Below, one piece after another: positions 8,384-18,800 of a stretch of DNA of 64,000 nt. The notes below the pieces were generated by a model. It had not been told where the DNA came from. It was given only the letters and a program-made list of their open reading frames with translations, and searched no databases. Position 1 is the stretch's first letter, and each line of letters starts with the position of its first letter. The stretch is from Butyricimonas paravirosa (GTDB lineage Bacteria; Bacteroidota; Bacteroidia; Bacteroidales; Marinifilaceae): contig NZ_CP043839.1 of the NCBI RefSeq assembly GCF_032878955.1, positions 1,426,001-1,490,000 of the forward strand. The letters are read 5' to 3'. Position numbers and translations under genes: made by a program.

Positions 8384-8412
8384 AAGCTGTTATTTTAGTT
8401 ATTAAAACATTA

Positions 8413-8420
8413 CAAAATTA
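8413..8420 (-). promoter_or_regulatory. Candidate -7 box of the polyferredoxin/Tat operon
   Basis: The minus strand reads TAATTTTG at 8420-8413, an exact TAnnTTTG match about 30 nt upstream of the ATG at 8383. No convincing TTTG lies at -33, so an activator may be needed or the match may be chance. Confidence 0.35.
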
Positions 8421-8540
8421 TGGAATGTTTACACTATAATTTGTACACGAATTACAGATTAAAATACCAAAATTACTGATTGAAATAATTTCTTGATTTA
8501 CGATTTCAAATAAAACTCTTCATTTTCACCAATCAGCAAA

Positions 8541-8597
8541 ATACAAAAAACACTTCCGGTTTCTAAATCCTTGTTGGAAAGAAACCAGAAGTGTTTA
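8541..8597 (-). terminator. Rho-independent terminator after the S9 peptidase gene
   Basis: A 17-bp stem is formed by 8548-8564 and 8580-8596 with one mismatch, which becomes a G-U pair on the minus-strand transcript. The loop is 15 nt. A T-run (TTTTTTGTAT) follows on the minus strand. It ends the sigma/FecR/SusCD/protease unit and insulates the Tat/ferredoxin operon. Confidence 0.85.
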
Positions 8598-8623
8598 TAC
8601 TCTTTTGATAATATTTCCTTGTC

Positions 8624-11314
8624 TTATTCCGTCAACTCGTATTTCAATTCATACCCTTGTTCATCAATTGAAATACCCTCCGTCATCCAACGGGGAGCCG
8701 GGCTCTCTTTCAAATAATGATCAAAAAACTGCCGCATCCGCACTCCCCAATCTATCATGGCTGCCTCGCTATTCAAGGCATGGCTCTCTCCTTTATAGTT
8801 TAACAACCAAGCAGGACGTTGCAATCGTCTCATGGCCATAAAAAGATCCAACCCCTGAGCAAAAGGCACGGCATTATCTCCATCACAATGGAATATCAGC
8901 AAGGGAGTCTTGATTTTATCCGCATAAAATATAGGAGAATTACGAATATACATCTCCCAGTCCTCCCACAACGTCTTGCCCAATCGTCCCTGAGCATCTT
9001 CATAAACATACAACCGGGGCATTCCTCCCCCTCTCAGTGCCGTATAGGAAGAAATGGTGTTAGAAACAGCAGCTCCGGGACTGGCACAACGGAAAATATT
9101 TGTCCTTGTAACCAAATAAGCCACCTCATAGCCTCCCCAACTATGCCCGATAACGCCAATATGATCTTTGTCCGCAATACCCTTATCAATCAACATCTGT
9201 ACCCCACTTACCACGGAATTATAGCAACTCTCGGCAGGATCGCCAATCTTAAAATGTACATCCGGCATGAAAACCACATACCCGTTACTTACATAAGTTG
9301 GCACGTCTATTACCGAACTACTCAACTCCGGTAAACGATAACTGTATAACTCCTCTGTATGTCGTTCGTAGAACGTCACGATCACCGGATAGCGTTTATT
9401 GGGATCATACCCTTCCGGCAAAAACAGGATTCCATCATTTTCCCGGCCGTCAAAAGTCTTCCAACGTTCCAACCTTGCCGTTCCCCACAGGTAATTCGTC
9501 TGCTGCGGATTGGTATTTGTTATTCGGCGAGGATTCGTAAACTTCAGATTACTCCACCACAAATCCCCGTATTCACTAAAACTAGATTTACTCCAAACAC
9601 AAGTTTTACCATCATCAGCCATCTTTACGATCCGGGCAGCATATTCCCCTTCCAGTAATTTATTAACTTTCCCGTTAGCTTCCAAAGCATACACACCTTT
9701 ACTCTTTGTCCGGGTATTAAAACTACTTAGAATCGCTCCTTTCGTAAGATCATTTCCTTTCGCTTCAACTAAACGTAGCTCTAGATCATGTTTCCGACCA
9801 TATTCACCTGTAAGCGAATAAGGCTGTTTATGGCCTGTCAAATCCACAACCCACATGTCATAACGATCATATAACACCAGACTCTTACCCTCATTTATCC
9901 ATCCAGCATAACCATAGGCCGAAGGGGCTTTAGGCATATCATGTAATTCATCATACATCGGATAACCGATAGCAGAAGATATATCTTTCAACTCTCCCGA
10001 AACCATATCTATATTGTACCATGTCCGAGCCTCTACATCATACCACACAGCATACTTTCCGTTCGGACTCCAAACAGGAACATTTCGCACATTGGTCAAT
10101 AACTTCGTCTGTTTTCCATCCGCCAAACGAATCAGATAAATATCTGAATTCAGTTCGTGCCTCCAATCAAATTGTGTAAGATAGGGAGTTGAAGAAGTCG
10201 CAAATATATAATCAAAATCCTTACTTTCAGGTATAACAAAAGCACTCATACCCGGATCAGATAACTTTACACATTCTTTGGAATCCACGTGATATATGAA
10301 TTTGGGATAATCCATCGGATTAAAACCACCTCGGGCCGGTCTTTGCCTCCGATGAGACAATGGCTCGTTCCAACTCCATAATTCCAATTCAAAACCCAGA
10401 TCAGACTTTTTTCTTGGTGCCGGTCTCGGCATTTTTACCGGCTCTATCTCCAACATTATATCTCGTCCCCCGTTGAGTAAAGGATAAGGATTACGAGTCA
10501 CCTTCATCCCTTCCGGAAGTCCTGTAATCTCTTCAAAGTTGACCACCACATGACAATCCGCAGGAGCTAAAGAAAACGAATAGAGCAGATCGGGATTATT
10601 CACCCGGGAAGAATCGGAAGCAACCGTGAAAGTACCAACTTCTCTCTCCTCATCAAACCATACCCGGCCAAAGAGATTTTTACCAGTCTTGAAAATATCC
10701 CGGGATTTCCCCTTTAAGTCCCGAACACGCAAAACAGTCTCGTCATCCCCTTTGTATTCATAAACAAGAGAACGTCTCCCATTAAAAAAAGTATAACTCC
10801 CAACCCGATCTATCTCGATCTTCTCCCCAGTTTCCACGTTCCACACGTACAAACGATTATAGGAAGTGTTCCCCTCATTCACGAACTCGGTATAAACAAT
10901 CCAAGGAGAACTGACATCCACATTGGGAAAAGCCGTTTTATCCCAAACGATCTTTTTCCAATCTTTCAAACGCACGATAAAAGTAGAATCAACCGTTGTC
11001 CCCGTGGTATCAACGGGAGTTTTTTGTACCATTTTTACCCATTTCCCGTTATTGAAAAAGAAGAACTCTGAAACATTCTTCAAAGCAATTGTCCGATTCC
11101 GTTCCGCATCATATAGATACAACTCTGAATCCTGATTCCCAGCATCATAAAGATAAGCGTAGCGATAAGTTACCCATCTCCCGTCAGGAGACAAATTCGG
11201 TTCTCTCAACGTTCGCCATAATTTACATTCTTCCTGTTGCAATGCTTTTTTCTGCGCAAACAGTAAAGAAGGCAATGCAAGAAATAACAAAATACAAAAT
11301 ACGATTCGTTTCAT
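8624..11314 (-). CDS. S9 family prolyl-oligopeptidase-type serine peptidase
   Basis: An 896-residue secreted enzyme with a signal peptide (residues 1-20, ending LFAQ), a long beta-propeller-like N-terminal region with repeated TWYN/SPNGKYAVW blades, and an alpha/beta-hydrolase domain from about residue 640. The catalytic serine is in GHSWGGYE (Ser725), with the Asp in HCDGDNAV (about 813) and the His in GESHAL (about 845). Such enzymes cleave short peptides. It is the last gene of the locus, 5 bp after the TlpA-type gene, which points to peptide processing in the periplasm after SusCD uptake. The specificity (dipeptidyl versus endo) is not resolved. Confidence 0.9.
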   Translation of the reverse strand: MKRIVFCILLFLALPSLLFAQKKALQQEECKLWRTLREPNLSPDGRWVTYRYAYLYDAGNQDSELYLYDAERNRTIALKNVSEFFFFNNGKWVKMVQKTPVDTTGTTVDSTFIVRLKDWKKIVWDKTAFPNVDVSSPWIVYTEFVNEGNTSYNRLYVWNVETGEKIEIDRVGSYTFFNGRRSLVYEYKGDDETVLRVRDLKGKSRDIFKTGKNLFGRVWFDEEREVGTFTVASDSSRVNNPDLLYSFSLAPADCHVVVNFEEITGLPEGMKVTRNPYPLLNGGRDIMLEIEPVKMPRPAPRKKSDLGFELELWSWNEPLSHRRQRPARGGFNPMDYPKFIYHVDSKECVKLSDPGMSAFVIPESKDFDYIFATSSTPYLTQFDWRHELNSDIYLIRLADGKQTKLLTNVRNVPVWSPNGKYAVWYDVEARTWYNIDMVSGELKDISSAIGYPMYDELHDMPKAPSAYGYAGWINEGKSLVLYDRYDMWVVDLTGHKQPYSLTGEYGRKHDLELRLVEAKGNDLTKGAILSSFNTRTKSKGVYALEANGKVNKLLEGEYAARIVKMADDGKTCVWSKSSFSEYGDLWWSNLKFTNPRRITNTNPQQTNYLWGTARLERWKTFDGRENDGILFLPEGYDPNKRYPVIVTFYERHTEELYSYRLPELSSSVIDVPTYVSNGYVVFMPDVHFKIGDPAESCYNSVVSGVQMLIDKGIADKDHIGVIGHSWGGYEVAYLVTRTNIFRCASPGAAVSNTISSYTALRGGGMPRLYVYEDAQGRLGKTLWEDWEMYIRNSPIFYADKIKTPLLIFHCDGDNAVPFAQGLDLFMAMRRLQRPAWLLNYKGESHALNSEAAMIDWGVRMRQFFDHYLKESPAPRWMTEGISIDEQGYELKYELTE

Positions 11315-11319
11315 CTCTA

Positions 11320-13323
11320 CTACTTTTCAGCTTTCAACAACTCAATGACATAAGATATTTCATCAGCCAACTTACTGGGACTACCGCAATACCCTCCTGA
11401 AGTATAACGCATCACGCCATCTTTCAAAATTACTTTTCGCGGAATCCCCGAATCATTGAACATTTTGGCAAAGCGTGAGAACACGACATTGGCCGATTGA
11501 CTCTTTTCATTATAATTGTCATACAACACATTGAACGTGAAATCATTTTTTGCAAAGTACTCCTTAATCTTCTGTTTATATTTATCCCCGCTTTCCTGGG
11601 TAGCAATAAAATAAAACTCCACCTCTTTATCTTTAGCATATTTATCCACAGCCATTTGCATGCCGGGGAAGGCCATCTTACACGGACCGCACCAAGTTGC
11701 CCAAAAATCAAGTACCACAATCTTTCCTTTCCAGTCTTTACTATTCACCTTTTTTCCCGTCATACTTTCTAACACGAAAGGTTCAACAGCTACATTCGTC
11801 AATCCCGCCTTGACCTCCTTTTTCATCTCTTCCAGTTCTTTCATGGACTTCAGCGACTGCACATATTCCTCGAAACCTTCAGACTTTCCATACTTTTCCG
11901 TATACACTTTTTTCAACATCTCCAACATAGCCGGAGTCACCACATTCTCTCGCACACACTCCTCCAACACGGAAAATATCTTCGATCTATTCCCGGTCTT
12001 TTCCAAAATTTGGATATAGGCCTCATTCAAGTCCGAATTGCTATACAATCCTTCTTTCGACAAGTTTTCAAAATAAGGAAGAGTCTCCTCGTATTTTTCC
12101 ATCCGGGTCAACAAAAGAATATGACTTGTCAGTTTATCATCAAGCTGGCGACGAGCAATTTCCCTCGCCTGCCCCGGAGTATATCTGACATCCTCCATAA
12201 AAGAAAGATCATCTTGTTTCTTCATCATCTCTTCTATCATTGCGGTAGATAAAGGATAAATGACCTCATCAGGACTTAATTTCAACTTAAACATCCGGAA
12301 AATATTCCAACGATACACCTCATTCAATGTCTGGAAATTCATTTGATCAAACCAAGAGGCAAATCCCTCGTAATCGTGCTTGGCAAACAAAGCCTCTTCC
12401 AAAACACGGAATGTACTGTAATAAATAAAAGCATGTTGCCCCTGTTCCGGGTGCTTACGCCATTCACTGATCGGGAAGTCAGCCAAAAACTTGCGGGTTG
12501 AATCCAGTTTCACGTCATCCAGCGGCATTTGCTCGATAGTCTTAAAAGTCTTAAAGCGAGCCGCAGCACCGTGAGGATAATTAGCAAGAATCATTTGTTC
12601 CAGCGAATCGGCTTTTTCCGTATCTCGTAATTCAAAACGGTAAAGATCCCTAGCCCACAAATATTGTTGTTCACCCAAGCCGGGGATACTCAAAAACTGA
12701 GTAATATACCGACGAGCCGCATCCGAATATTGGTCTCCACTTCTCAATTTCACCATCGCCATAAAACAGTCGAACATTTTCGGCATATTCTGCGGGAAGT
12801 ATTCCAACTCTTTATACATCCACATTTCCACCGCCTCATCAGAAATATCGTACTGATTAAAATACCCCATCACACCTTTCCCCAAAGAAGGTTTACGAAA
12901 TATAGCCCAAGCCAGTCTTCCTCCGGGAAGTTGTTGTCCATTCTGGTCAAGGGTTACCCACATGAAACCCTTATCATCATTATTATCCGCAACACCCATA
13001 TCATTCACATCCTTCGGGACAAACTTAAAGGCAACAAAAGCGCAATTTCTCGGTACATAAAAATTCCCATACCAAATTCCCTTGTATTCGCTCAAATCCA
13101 CATCTGCCACTTCCCAACAATAATCATTATACATATAGGCAACTCCGGTAATAGCCTCCTTTCCGACCAACGGTCCTCCCGTCGGATCATATTGTATTTC
13201 CAACCGAGTTCCTGCCACAGGACTCCCCGTAAAACCGGATAAACGAGACTTTTCTTCTTGCCCTAACACGTTCACGGCAAGACCACATAACAGCATTACA
13301 ATAATTACGAACTTATTCCTCAT
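11320..13323 (-). CDS. TlpA-like thioredoxin-domain protein with long N-terminal helical region
   Basis: A 667-residue secreted protein: signal peptide at residues 1-22, a large helical region of tetratricopeptide-like character in the middle, and a C-terminal thioredoxin/AhpC-type domain from about 515. The active site is WATWCGPCK with Cys545 and Cys548, and a cis-proline-like GIPRK lies near 627. Proteins of this layout act as periplasmic thiol-disulfide reductases. The gene precedes the S9 peptidase by 5 bp, so disulfide reduction followed by peptidolysis of an imported substrate is a reasonable reading (inference). Confidence 0.85.
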   Translation of the reverse strand: MRNKFVIIVMLLCGLAVNVLGQEEKSRLSGFTGSPVAGTRLEIQYDPTGGPLVGKEAITGVAYMYNDYCWEVADVDLSEYKGIWYGNFYVPRNCAFVAFKFVPKDVNDMGVADNNDDKGFMWVTLDQNGQQLPGGRLAWAIFRKPSLGKGVMGYFNQYDISDEAVEMWMYKELEYFPQNMPKMFDCFMAMVKLRSGDQYSDAARRYITQFLSIPGLGEQQYLWARDLYRFELRDTEKADSLEQMILANYPHGAAARFKTFKTIEQMPLDDVKLDSTRKFLADFPISEWRKHPEQGQHAFIYYSTFRVLEEALFAKHDYEGFASWFDQMNFQTLNEVYRWNIFRMFKLKLSPDEVIYPLSTAMIEEMMKKQDDLSFMEDVRYTPGQAREIARRQLDDKLTSHILLLTRMEKYEETLPYFENLSKEGLYSNSDLNEAYIQILEKTGNRSKIFSVLEECVRENVVTPAMLEMLKKVYTEKYGKSEGFEEYVQSLKSMKELEEMKKEVKAGLTNVAVEPFVLESMTGKKVNSKDWKGKIVVLDFWATWCGPCKMAFPGMQMAVDKYAKDKEVEFYFIATQESGDKYKQKIKEYFAKNDFTFNVLYDNYNEKSQSANVVFSRFAKMFNDSGIPRKVILKDGVMRYTSGGYCGSPSKLADEISYVIELLKAEK

Positions 13324-13346
13324 AGTAATAAATTTTGGACATAAAA

Positions 13347-13374
13347 TTCCAAGGGCTATTATAAAGCCCCGGAA
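13347..13374 (-). other. Intergenic RNA hairpin between lipoprotein and TlpA-like genes
   Basis: GGGCT (13353-13357) pairs with AGCCC (13365-13369), extended by TTCC/GGAA outer arms (13347-13350, 13371-13374). It has no strong T-run, so it may be a processing or stability hairpin rather than a terminator. It falls in a 75-bp gap in the operon. Confidence 0.35.
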
Positions 13375-13398
13375 TATATCAATTTCAAATTCAAATGT

Positions 13399-14328
13399 TT
13401 ATTTACTTGCTTGATTCCCGATCGCGTGCAGATCGATATTATACTTTGTTTTAAAATAATCCAACACGATCTCGTATTTTTGTTTTATCAGGTAAGTACG
13501 TTTATAGGTTCCGCTACTTTGATCCCATTCTGCACTGACATCAAAACTATCAGATAACGCCCAAGCCTTAAACTCATCCTCGCTCATGATTGTCAAATAC
13601 TTCACGTAAAGCCCGAAATCATAATTCACATCAATATTTTTATAATATTCCAAGAACCCACAACCATTATACCCCCATTGTCCTTGATTCTCGGTATTTG
13701 ACGAGTTATTAAACAAATCAGAAAATTCCGTCGGAATCTCTATTTTATCACGAGAAGCCGCATACACGATCAAAGATTTTGTAATCTCCCCGGTCGCATT
13801 TAATTTCTCATTTTCAGTCAATTGATCGAACTTTTCACTCGTATAACCGAATGCGATATGATTTAAACCACTTGCAGCTGCATGATACGTGGTATCATAC
13901 ACTTTCACACTCCCCCATTCTTGTGTTTCTTCATCATACACGTAATCGTATCTTTCTGTTACACTATATATTTCCGAGGCCAATAACACTCTTAAAGGTA
14001 ATATTTTCCGTAAGAAATCTTCATCCCATATAGCAAAACTATTCTCTGTTATAAAATGAAAAGCCTTGTCAGCATACGCCTCATCCGCTTGAACCGAATA
14101 ATAGGGAATATATTCCGTCACATTCCAACGAAAATCCGATTCCTTATATTTATACAAAAATTGTACGTTATATTTCTCGTAATAAGCAAGAAATTCCTGA
14201 TCATAATCCGCATTCCCTTGGGGAAATTCATAAAAAGTCTGAGGTTCCGATGGAGTTAAATCTTTTTCCCCACAGGCAAAAAATAAACCTGTAAAAATCA
14301 ACAGTATAAACAGTATATTATTTTTCAT
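13399..14328 (-). CDS. Lipoprotein resembling putative zinc metallopeptidases of SusCD loci, lacking a visible HExxH
   Basis: A 309-residue lipoprotein (lipobox FFACG, Cys19). The overall pattern resembles the Bacteroidetes 'putative zinc-binding metallopeptidase' lipoproteins (Peptidase_Mx1) that follow SusD genes: an early FLYKYKESDFRWN segment, a DEDFLRKILPLRVLL segment, and a terminal region of YEIVLDYFKTKYNIDL type. The expected HExxH is not present; at about that position the sequence reads GLNHIAFGY. It may be a non-catalytic binding relative that serves as a surface partner of the SusCD pair. Family assignment is from pattern memory only. Confidence 0.5.
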   Translation of the reverse strand: MKNNILFILLIFTGLFFACGEKDLTPSEPQTFYEFPQGNADYDQEFLAYYEKYNVQFLYKYKESDFRWNVTEYIPYYSVQADEAYADKAFHFITENSFAIWDEDFLRKILPLRVLLASEIYSVTERYDYVYDEETQEWGSVKVYDTTYHAAASGLNHIAFGYTSEKFDQLTENEKLNATGEITKSLIVYAASRDKIEIPTEFSDLFNNSSNTENQGQWGYNGCGFLEYYKNIDVNYDFGLYVKYLTIMSEDEFKAWALSDSFDVSAEWDQSSGTYKRTYLIKQKYEIVLDYFKTKYNIDLHAIGNQASK

Positions 14329-14342
14329 AGTACTTCAATTTA

Positions 14343-15797
14343 TCAATTGGTTCCAATTCGATCCGTAGCTAATTCATTCTGTACCAATTTAGAATTCCGA
14401 TCTAAAACATCCTGCGAAATCGGTAAGGTATATCCAGGATCTTTTTCCTGTAACACGTATGTTGTCCGCTGTCCATTTTCACTAACCCACGTATGTTCAA
14501 TTCTAGGCATCCCGTAACGACGAAGATCAAACCAGCGATGTCCTTCCATAAAAAGTTCACGACGACGTTCCAACTTACACAAGTTTTCCAAATCATCAGC
14601 CGTACTCAACGTGTAATTCGAATAATTTGTAAACCGGTTTTCCCGCAATTTATTTAGATCATTTACAGCTAATTGACCACATTCAGCAGCTCCCGCTTTA
14701 TATTTCTCCATATATGCCTCTGCTCGGTTCAAATAAAGTTCAGCCGTTCTCCACACGTACCCTCTTTCCGCAACCCCGTGTTTATACTCTTGATAAGGAT
14801 AAATATAACCGCTTGCCGTGGCCTTAAAATACATCCCGTTACGACTATCATTCGGTTCTGAAAAACTACTCACCAAATCCGTAGACAGGCATACAGGCGT
14901 TCCCATGAATCCCATCCGTCCGGGCATACTTCCAAAGACAAAAATAGTTTCCGGGAAACTGGAAGAAACGACCGGATTCGTAGAATTCGTGGGATAATTC
15001 ACATTCGTGTAAGCATAAGTCGGTAAATAAACCAAATCCGGAGCCCCTGCAAGAGCCTGGGTGGCATGTTCAATCACTTTATCCCATTCCTCCATGTACA
15101 GATAAATACGGGAGGCGATCAAATGTGCGGAAACATAATTGATCCGGTAAACCCCATTATTTGTTTTATTCTGATCCAACAATGACACAGCCCGCTCAAT
15201 ATCCGCTGTAATCTGTTTGTATACATCTGCCACCGAACTACGAGCAATTCCTTCATCCCGAATTTCGGATTTCGTGACCAAAGATACTCCTAAACGCTGG
15301 TCGGGAGTTGAACGGGAATCGTTGTAAGGAGTTGCAAAGATATTCACCAACTGCAAATAATAATACGCCCGTAAAGTCAGAGCCTCTCCCAACACCATAT
15401 TAATCTGTGATTCCGTACCCACTGACATCTCTATATCATCAATGATAACATTGCATACCATAATCTTCTCATAGTAATTTTCGTATGTTGCATCAGTCAC
15501 ATTTGCATCCTTCAAAGACTGATACATGTAATATTGCCAAGTAAAAATATCCCGGCAAGCATTATAGACATCCGTGTATGAATAGGAAGATACGCCATCA
15601 ATATCATCATCCATATACCAAGTCAAACCATCCAATTCGGCAAATGCATACCCTGCCCCGTTCAATAATTCTGAATAAGCATCCGTTGTTTCCGGTTCAA
15701 ATTCATCTTGAGAAACTTCCTCCAAGAAATTCCCACACGCACAGAACGTTATGATAAAAAACGCTCCTAATATAAACTTATTAAATACTGAAATCAT
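14343..15797 (-). CDS. SusD/RagB-family surface nutrient-binding lipoprotein
   Basis: A 484-residue lipoprotein: signal with lipobox FCACG (Cys22), then the helical SusD fold with the typical EALTLRAYYYLQLVNIFATPY segment (about 138-160) and the C-terminal RRELFMEGHRWFDLRRYG signature. SusD proteins cap the SusC barrel and deliver substrate. The gene lies 20 bp after susC and 14 bp before the metallopeptidase-like lipoprotein. Neighbours are peptidase and thioredoxin genes, so the ligand is more likely a peptide than a glycan (inference). Confidence 0.93.
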   Translation of the reverse strand: MISVFNKFILGAFFIITFCACGNFLEEVSQDEFEPETTDAYSELLNGAGYAFAELDGLTWYMDDDIDGVSSYSYTDVYNACRDIFTWQYYMYQSLKDANVTDATYENYYEKIMVCNVIIDDIEMSVGTESQINMVLGEALTLRAYYYLQLVNIFATPYNDSRSTPDQRLGVSLVTKSEIRDEGIARSSVADVYKQITADIERAVSLLDQNKTNNGVYRINYVSAHLIASRIYLYMEEWDKVIEHATQALAGAPDLVYLPTYAYTNVNYPTNSTNPVVSSSFPETIFVFGSMPGRMGFMGTPVCLSTDLVSSFSEPNDSRNGMYFKATASGYIYPYQEYKHGVAERGYVWRTAELYLNRAEAYMEKYKAGAAECGQLAVNDLNKLRENRFTNYSNYTLSTADDLENLCKLERRRELFMEGHRWFDLRRYGMPRIEHTWVSENGQRTTYVLQEKDPGYTLPISQDVLDRNSKLVQNELATDRIGTN

Positions 15798-15817
15798 AGT
15801 TCATCATCTTTACTAGG

Positions 15818-18800
15818 TTAAAAACTAACATTTAAAGAGAACGAGTACGTCTGCGTGATTGGTAGAGCCGTTCCTCCGGTTCCGCCTTGTTCAGGATCTT
15901 GTCCCCTAAACTTCGAGCTACAAATCGTCAAAGGATTGGTAACATTAAACATACAAGACATCATGGATACCCCAAATTTTTTCAAATATTTCTGGGGAAT
16001 CGTATAGGACAGAGATAAATTACGACATCTTAGGAAATCTCCCTTCACCACCCGAATATCTGAATAATTATACATTTCATAAGAATTCAAAGACACGGTA
16101 GAAGGAATCGGAACATATAAATTATACTCTGTCGAACCATCAAACACGAATCCTGGAATATTTGTCGTAAGCTCGTCACCCGGCTTCTTCCAACGTTTCA
16201 AAAGATCTTTATGCAAATTATCCTGTGGAGCGGGCATGGTGAGAGCCCCGCTATACAAGAAATTCAATCTCTTTACACTACCCAAGCTATAAGCGAAATT
16301 AGCATTCAACGTCAGATTCTTATATCGCAAACTCGTGGTAAATCCACCGCTGATTTTAGGATCAGCCTGTCCGGAATACACCAAATAATCCTTCGGGTCA
16401 TCCATTTTAACAATCTGGCTCTGGTCACGAGAAGTATGAGCAAAAGTAGCGTATCCATATTGCGGATCTAATCCGGTAAATTTCCATGAATAAACCGCAT
16501 TTACAGGCTTTCCGTTCTCAAAAGCATTTCCGGCCAGATAATCCGTGTAAGTATATTCATTTTTTCCTGTATTCTGCACATTATTCGTGTTCTTTGAATA
16601 CGTGGGAGTAATTGTCCATTTGAAATCTTTCGTCTGTACGGGTACAAATGACACGGCCAACTCAAAACCCGTATTCTTTATATCCGCTCCGTTTTTATAG
16701 GTCGTCTTAACTCCATATTCCGCAGGAACATCCAAACTAAAAATAATATCTTTCCCTTTTTTGTAATAGTAATCAATTGTTCCACTGATTCTTCCTTTCC
16801 AGAATGAAAAATCCGTTCCGATATTTATTGTCTTTGTCTTCTCCCAGCGCAAATCCGGATATGCGTAACGACTAACGTTCAGCACGTACTCCCCGGACCA
16901 ACGATTAATCACGGTTGTCGGATATTTCACGACAAGATTGGGTCCCACCGTGGTAGGAACATTTCCCTGACTACCATAGGACAAACGCAGACTCAAGTCT
17001 GCCCGTTCTCCCAACAATTTAAACCACGGTTCCTCAGAAACACTCCAACGTCCCGCAACACTCCACACGGGTAAAGCTTTATTATTTGTATATTGTCCGA
17101 AACGGTTGGAAGCATCCATACGGATATTTGCATTCAACACATAACGATTTCTATATGCATAAACTAACGTCGCAAAACCGGATAACGTATTAGATAACGT
17201 ATTACTAAGTTTAGCCGTATGTTTCTCCAAAGATGAATTTCCACTCAATGAAGTTGAGCCGGACGTATTGGTATCATACTCGTAACTAATTCCCAATCCC
17301 CGATCCGGGAAATATCCCCATTCCTCAGTATTAAATCCATCATTTTTTACCGAACGGACCTCATATCCCACCATCGCGTTAATAATATGATTCTCGTTCA
17401 ATATCTTATTATAAGACAACTGGGCGCGAGCCGTATAACTTATATTATTATTTGTTTCATATAACAATATACCTCCCTTAGACAAACGCGAGGCTTTTTC
17501 CTCTTCACTATTTGGAGTAACTGCCCCGTAGTCATATCCTCTGATTTCCGCAATATAATAAGAACGTTCATCTGCCCATTTCTTGTTTACCGTGTTCGAA
17601 TAATTTACACCAAAAAGAGTATTTAAAGTCAACCGAGGATGTAATTTCGCATTTATCCCCACACTGGCATTCACTTGACGAATATTCGCCTCATTACCCG
17701 TATGCTCTATTTCGTTCAAGATATTATAAGAAAGCGGAAAATTTGAAGACAATCCGGGTACAGTAGAATATTGTGTCGTGTAGAATTCATCTTTACTAAT
17801 GGCTCTTGATGCAGAAAGAGCATAATCCGAAGGATTTACCATATAAAAACCATCTGATTTTCTATCCGAAAAACTCAATTTACCCTCCACATTGACAAAC
17901 TTCCCGATATCGGTACTTAAATTCAAATTTAAATTATATCGTTCCAGGTTGTCTCCCTTCGTCGTTCCTTTACTATTATTGTAACCTACTGAAAAATAGT
18001 AACGACTAGTTTCATTTCCCCCGGAAACACTTAATGTATAATCCTGATTAAAAGCATTCTGACAAAGAATCTTAAACCAATCTGTGTTCATTGTCTCCAA
18101 ATCGGCAACTTTCGCATCAAACTCAGACTTTGTAATTTTACCGTCATAATAATCAAACAGAGCCCCTTCATACCCTGCAGAATAAGGCATTGCCCCATAT
18201 AGATAACCGTACTCTGCCGTTTCCCGGGACACCCCGATACGTTCCTTAGAATTCATCAATTGGTAATCCGAATACCGGGGACGTTCCGTAAACCCGAAAG
18301 ATGCTGAAAAAGTAACTGACGGCTTTCCTACTTTACCTTTTTTAGTTGTCACAACAATCACGCCATTAGCAGCTTGCGTTCCGTAAATAGCCGTAGCGGA
18401 AGCATCTTTCAAAAAAGTAATCGATTCAATATCCATCGGATTCACCCCGGAAATGGCATTACCTAACAAACTCAGACTGGCATTTTCTCCCGCTTGTTCC
18501 CGTATGGTTGAGGCCGATCCCGTTAACACGTCATTTATCTCGTCGTTAGATAAATCCACCGGGTCCTCATAAATAATTCCATCAACAACCCATATCGGAG
18601 CAGCATTCCCATGAATGGTTGAAGAACCCCGGATACGCATTTTCGGAGTCGCATTCGGGCTACCGGAAGTTGTCATAACCATTAATCCCGGAACACGTCC
18701 CTGTAACATAGCGTCTACCGAGGCCACGTTAGGAATCAAAATATCATCTATTTTCACCGAGGTAGTAGCACTGGCTGATAACCGTTTGTCTACTTTACCA

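Noticed and set aside
13399..14328. Active zinc peptidase
   Set aside because: No HExxH or equivalent zinc motif could be found, so only a family resemblance is claimed.
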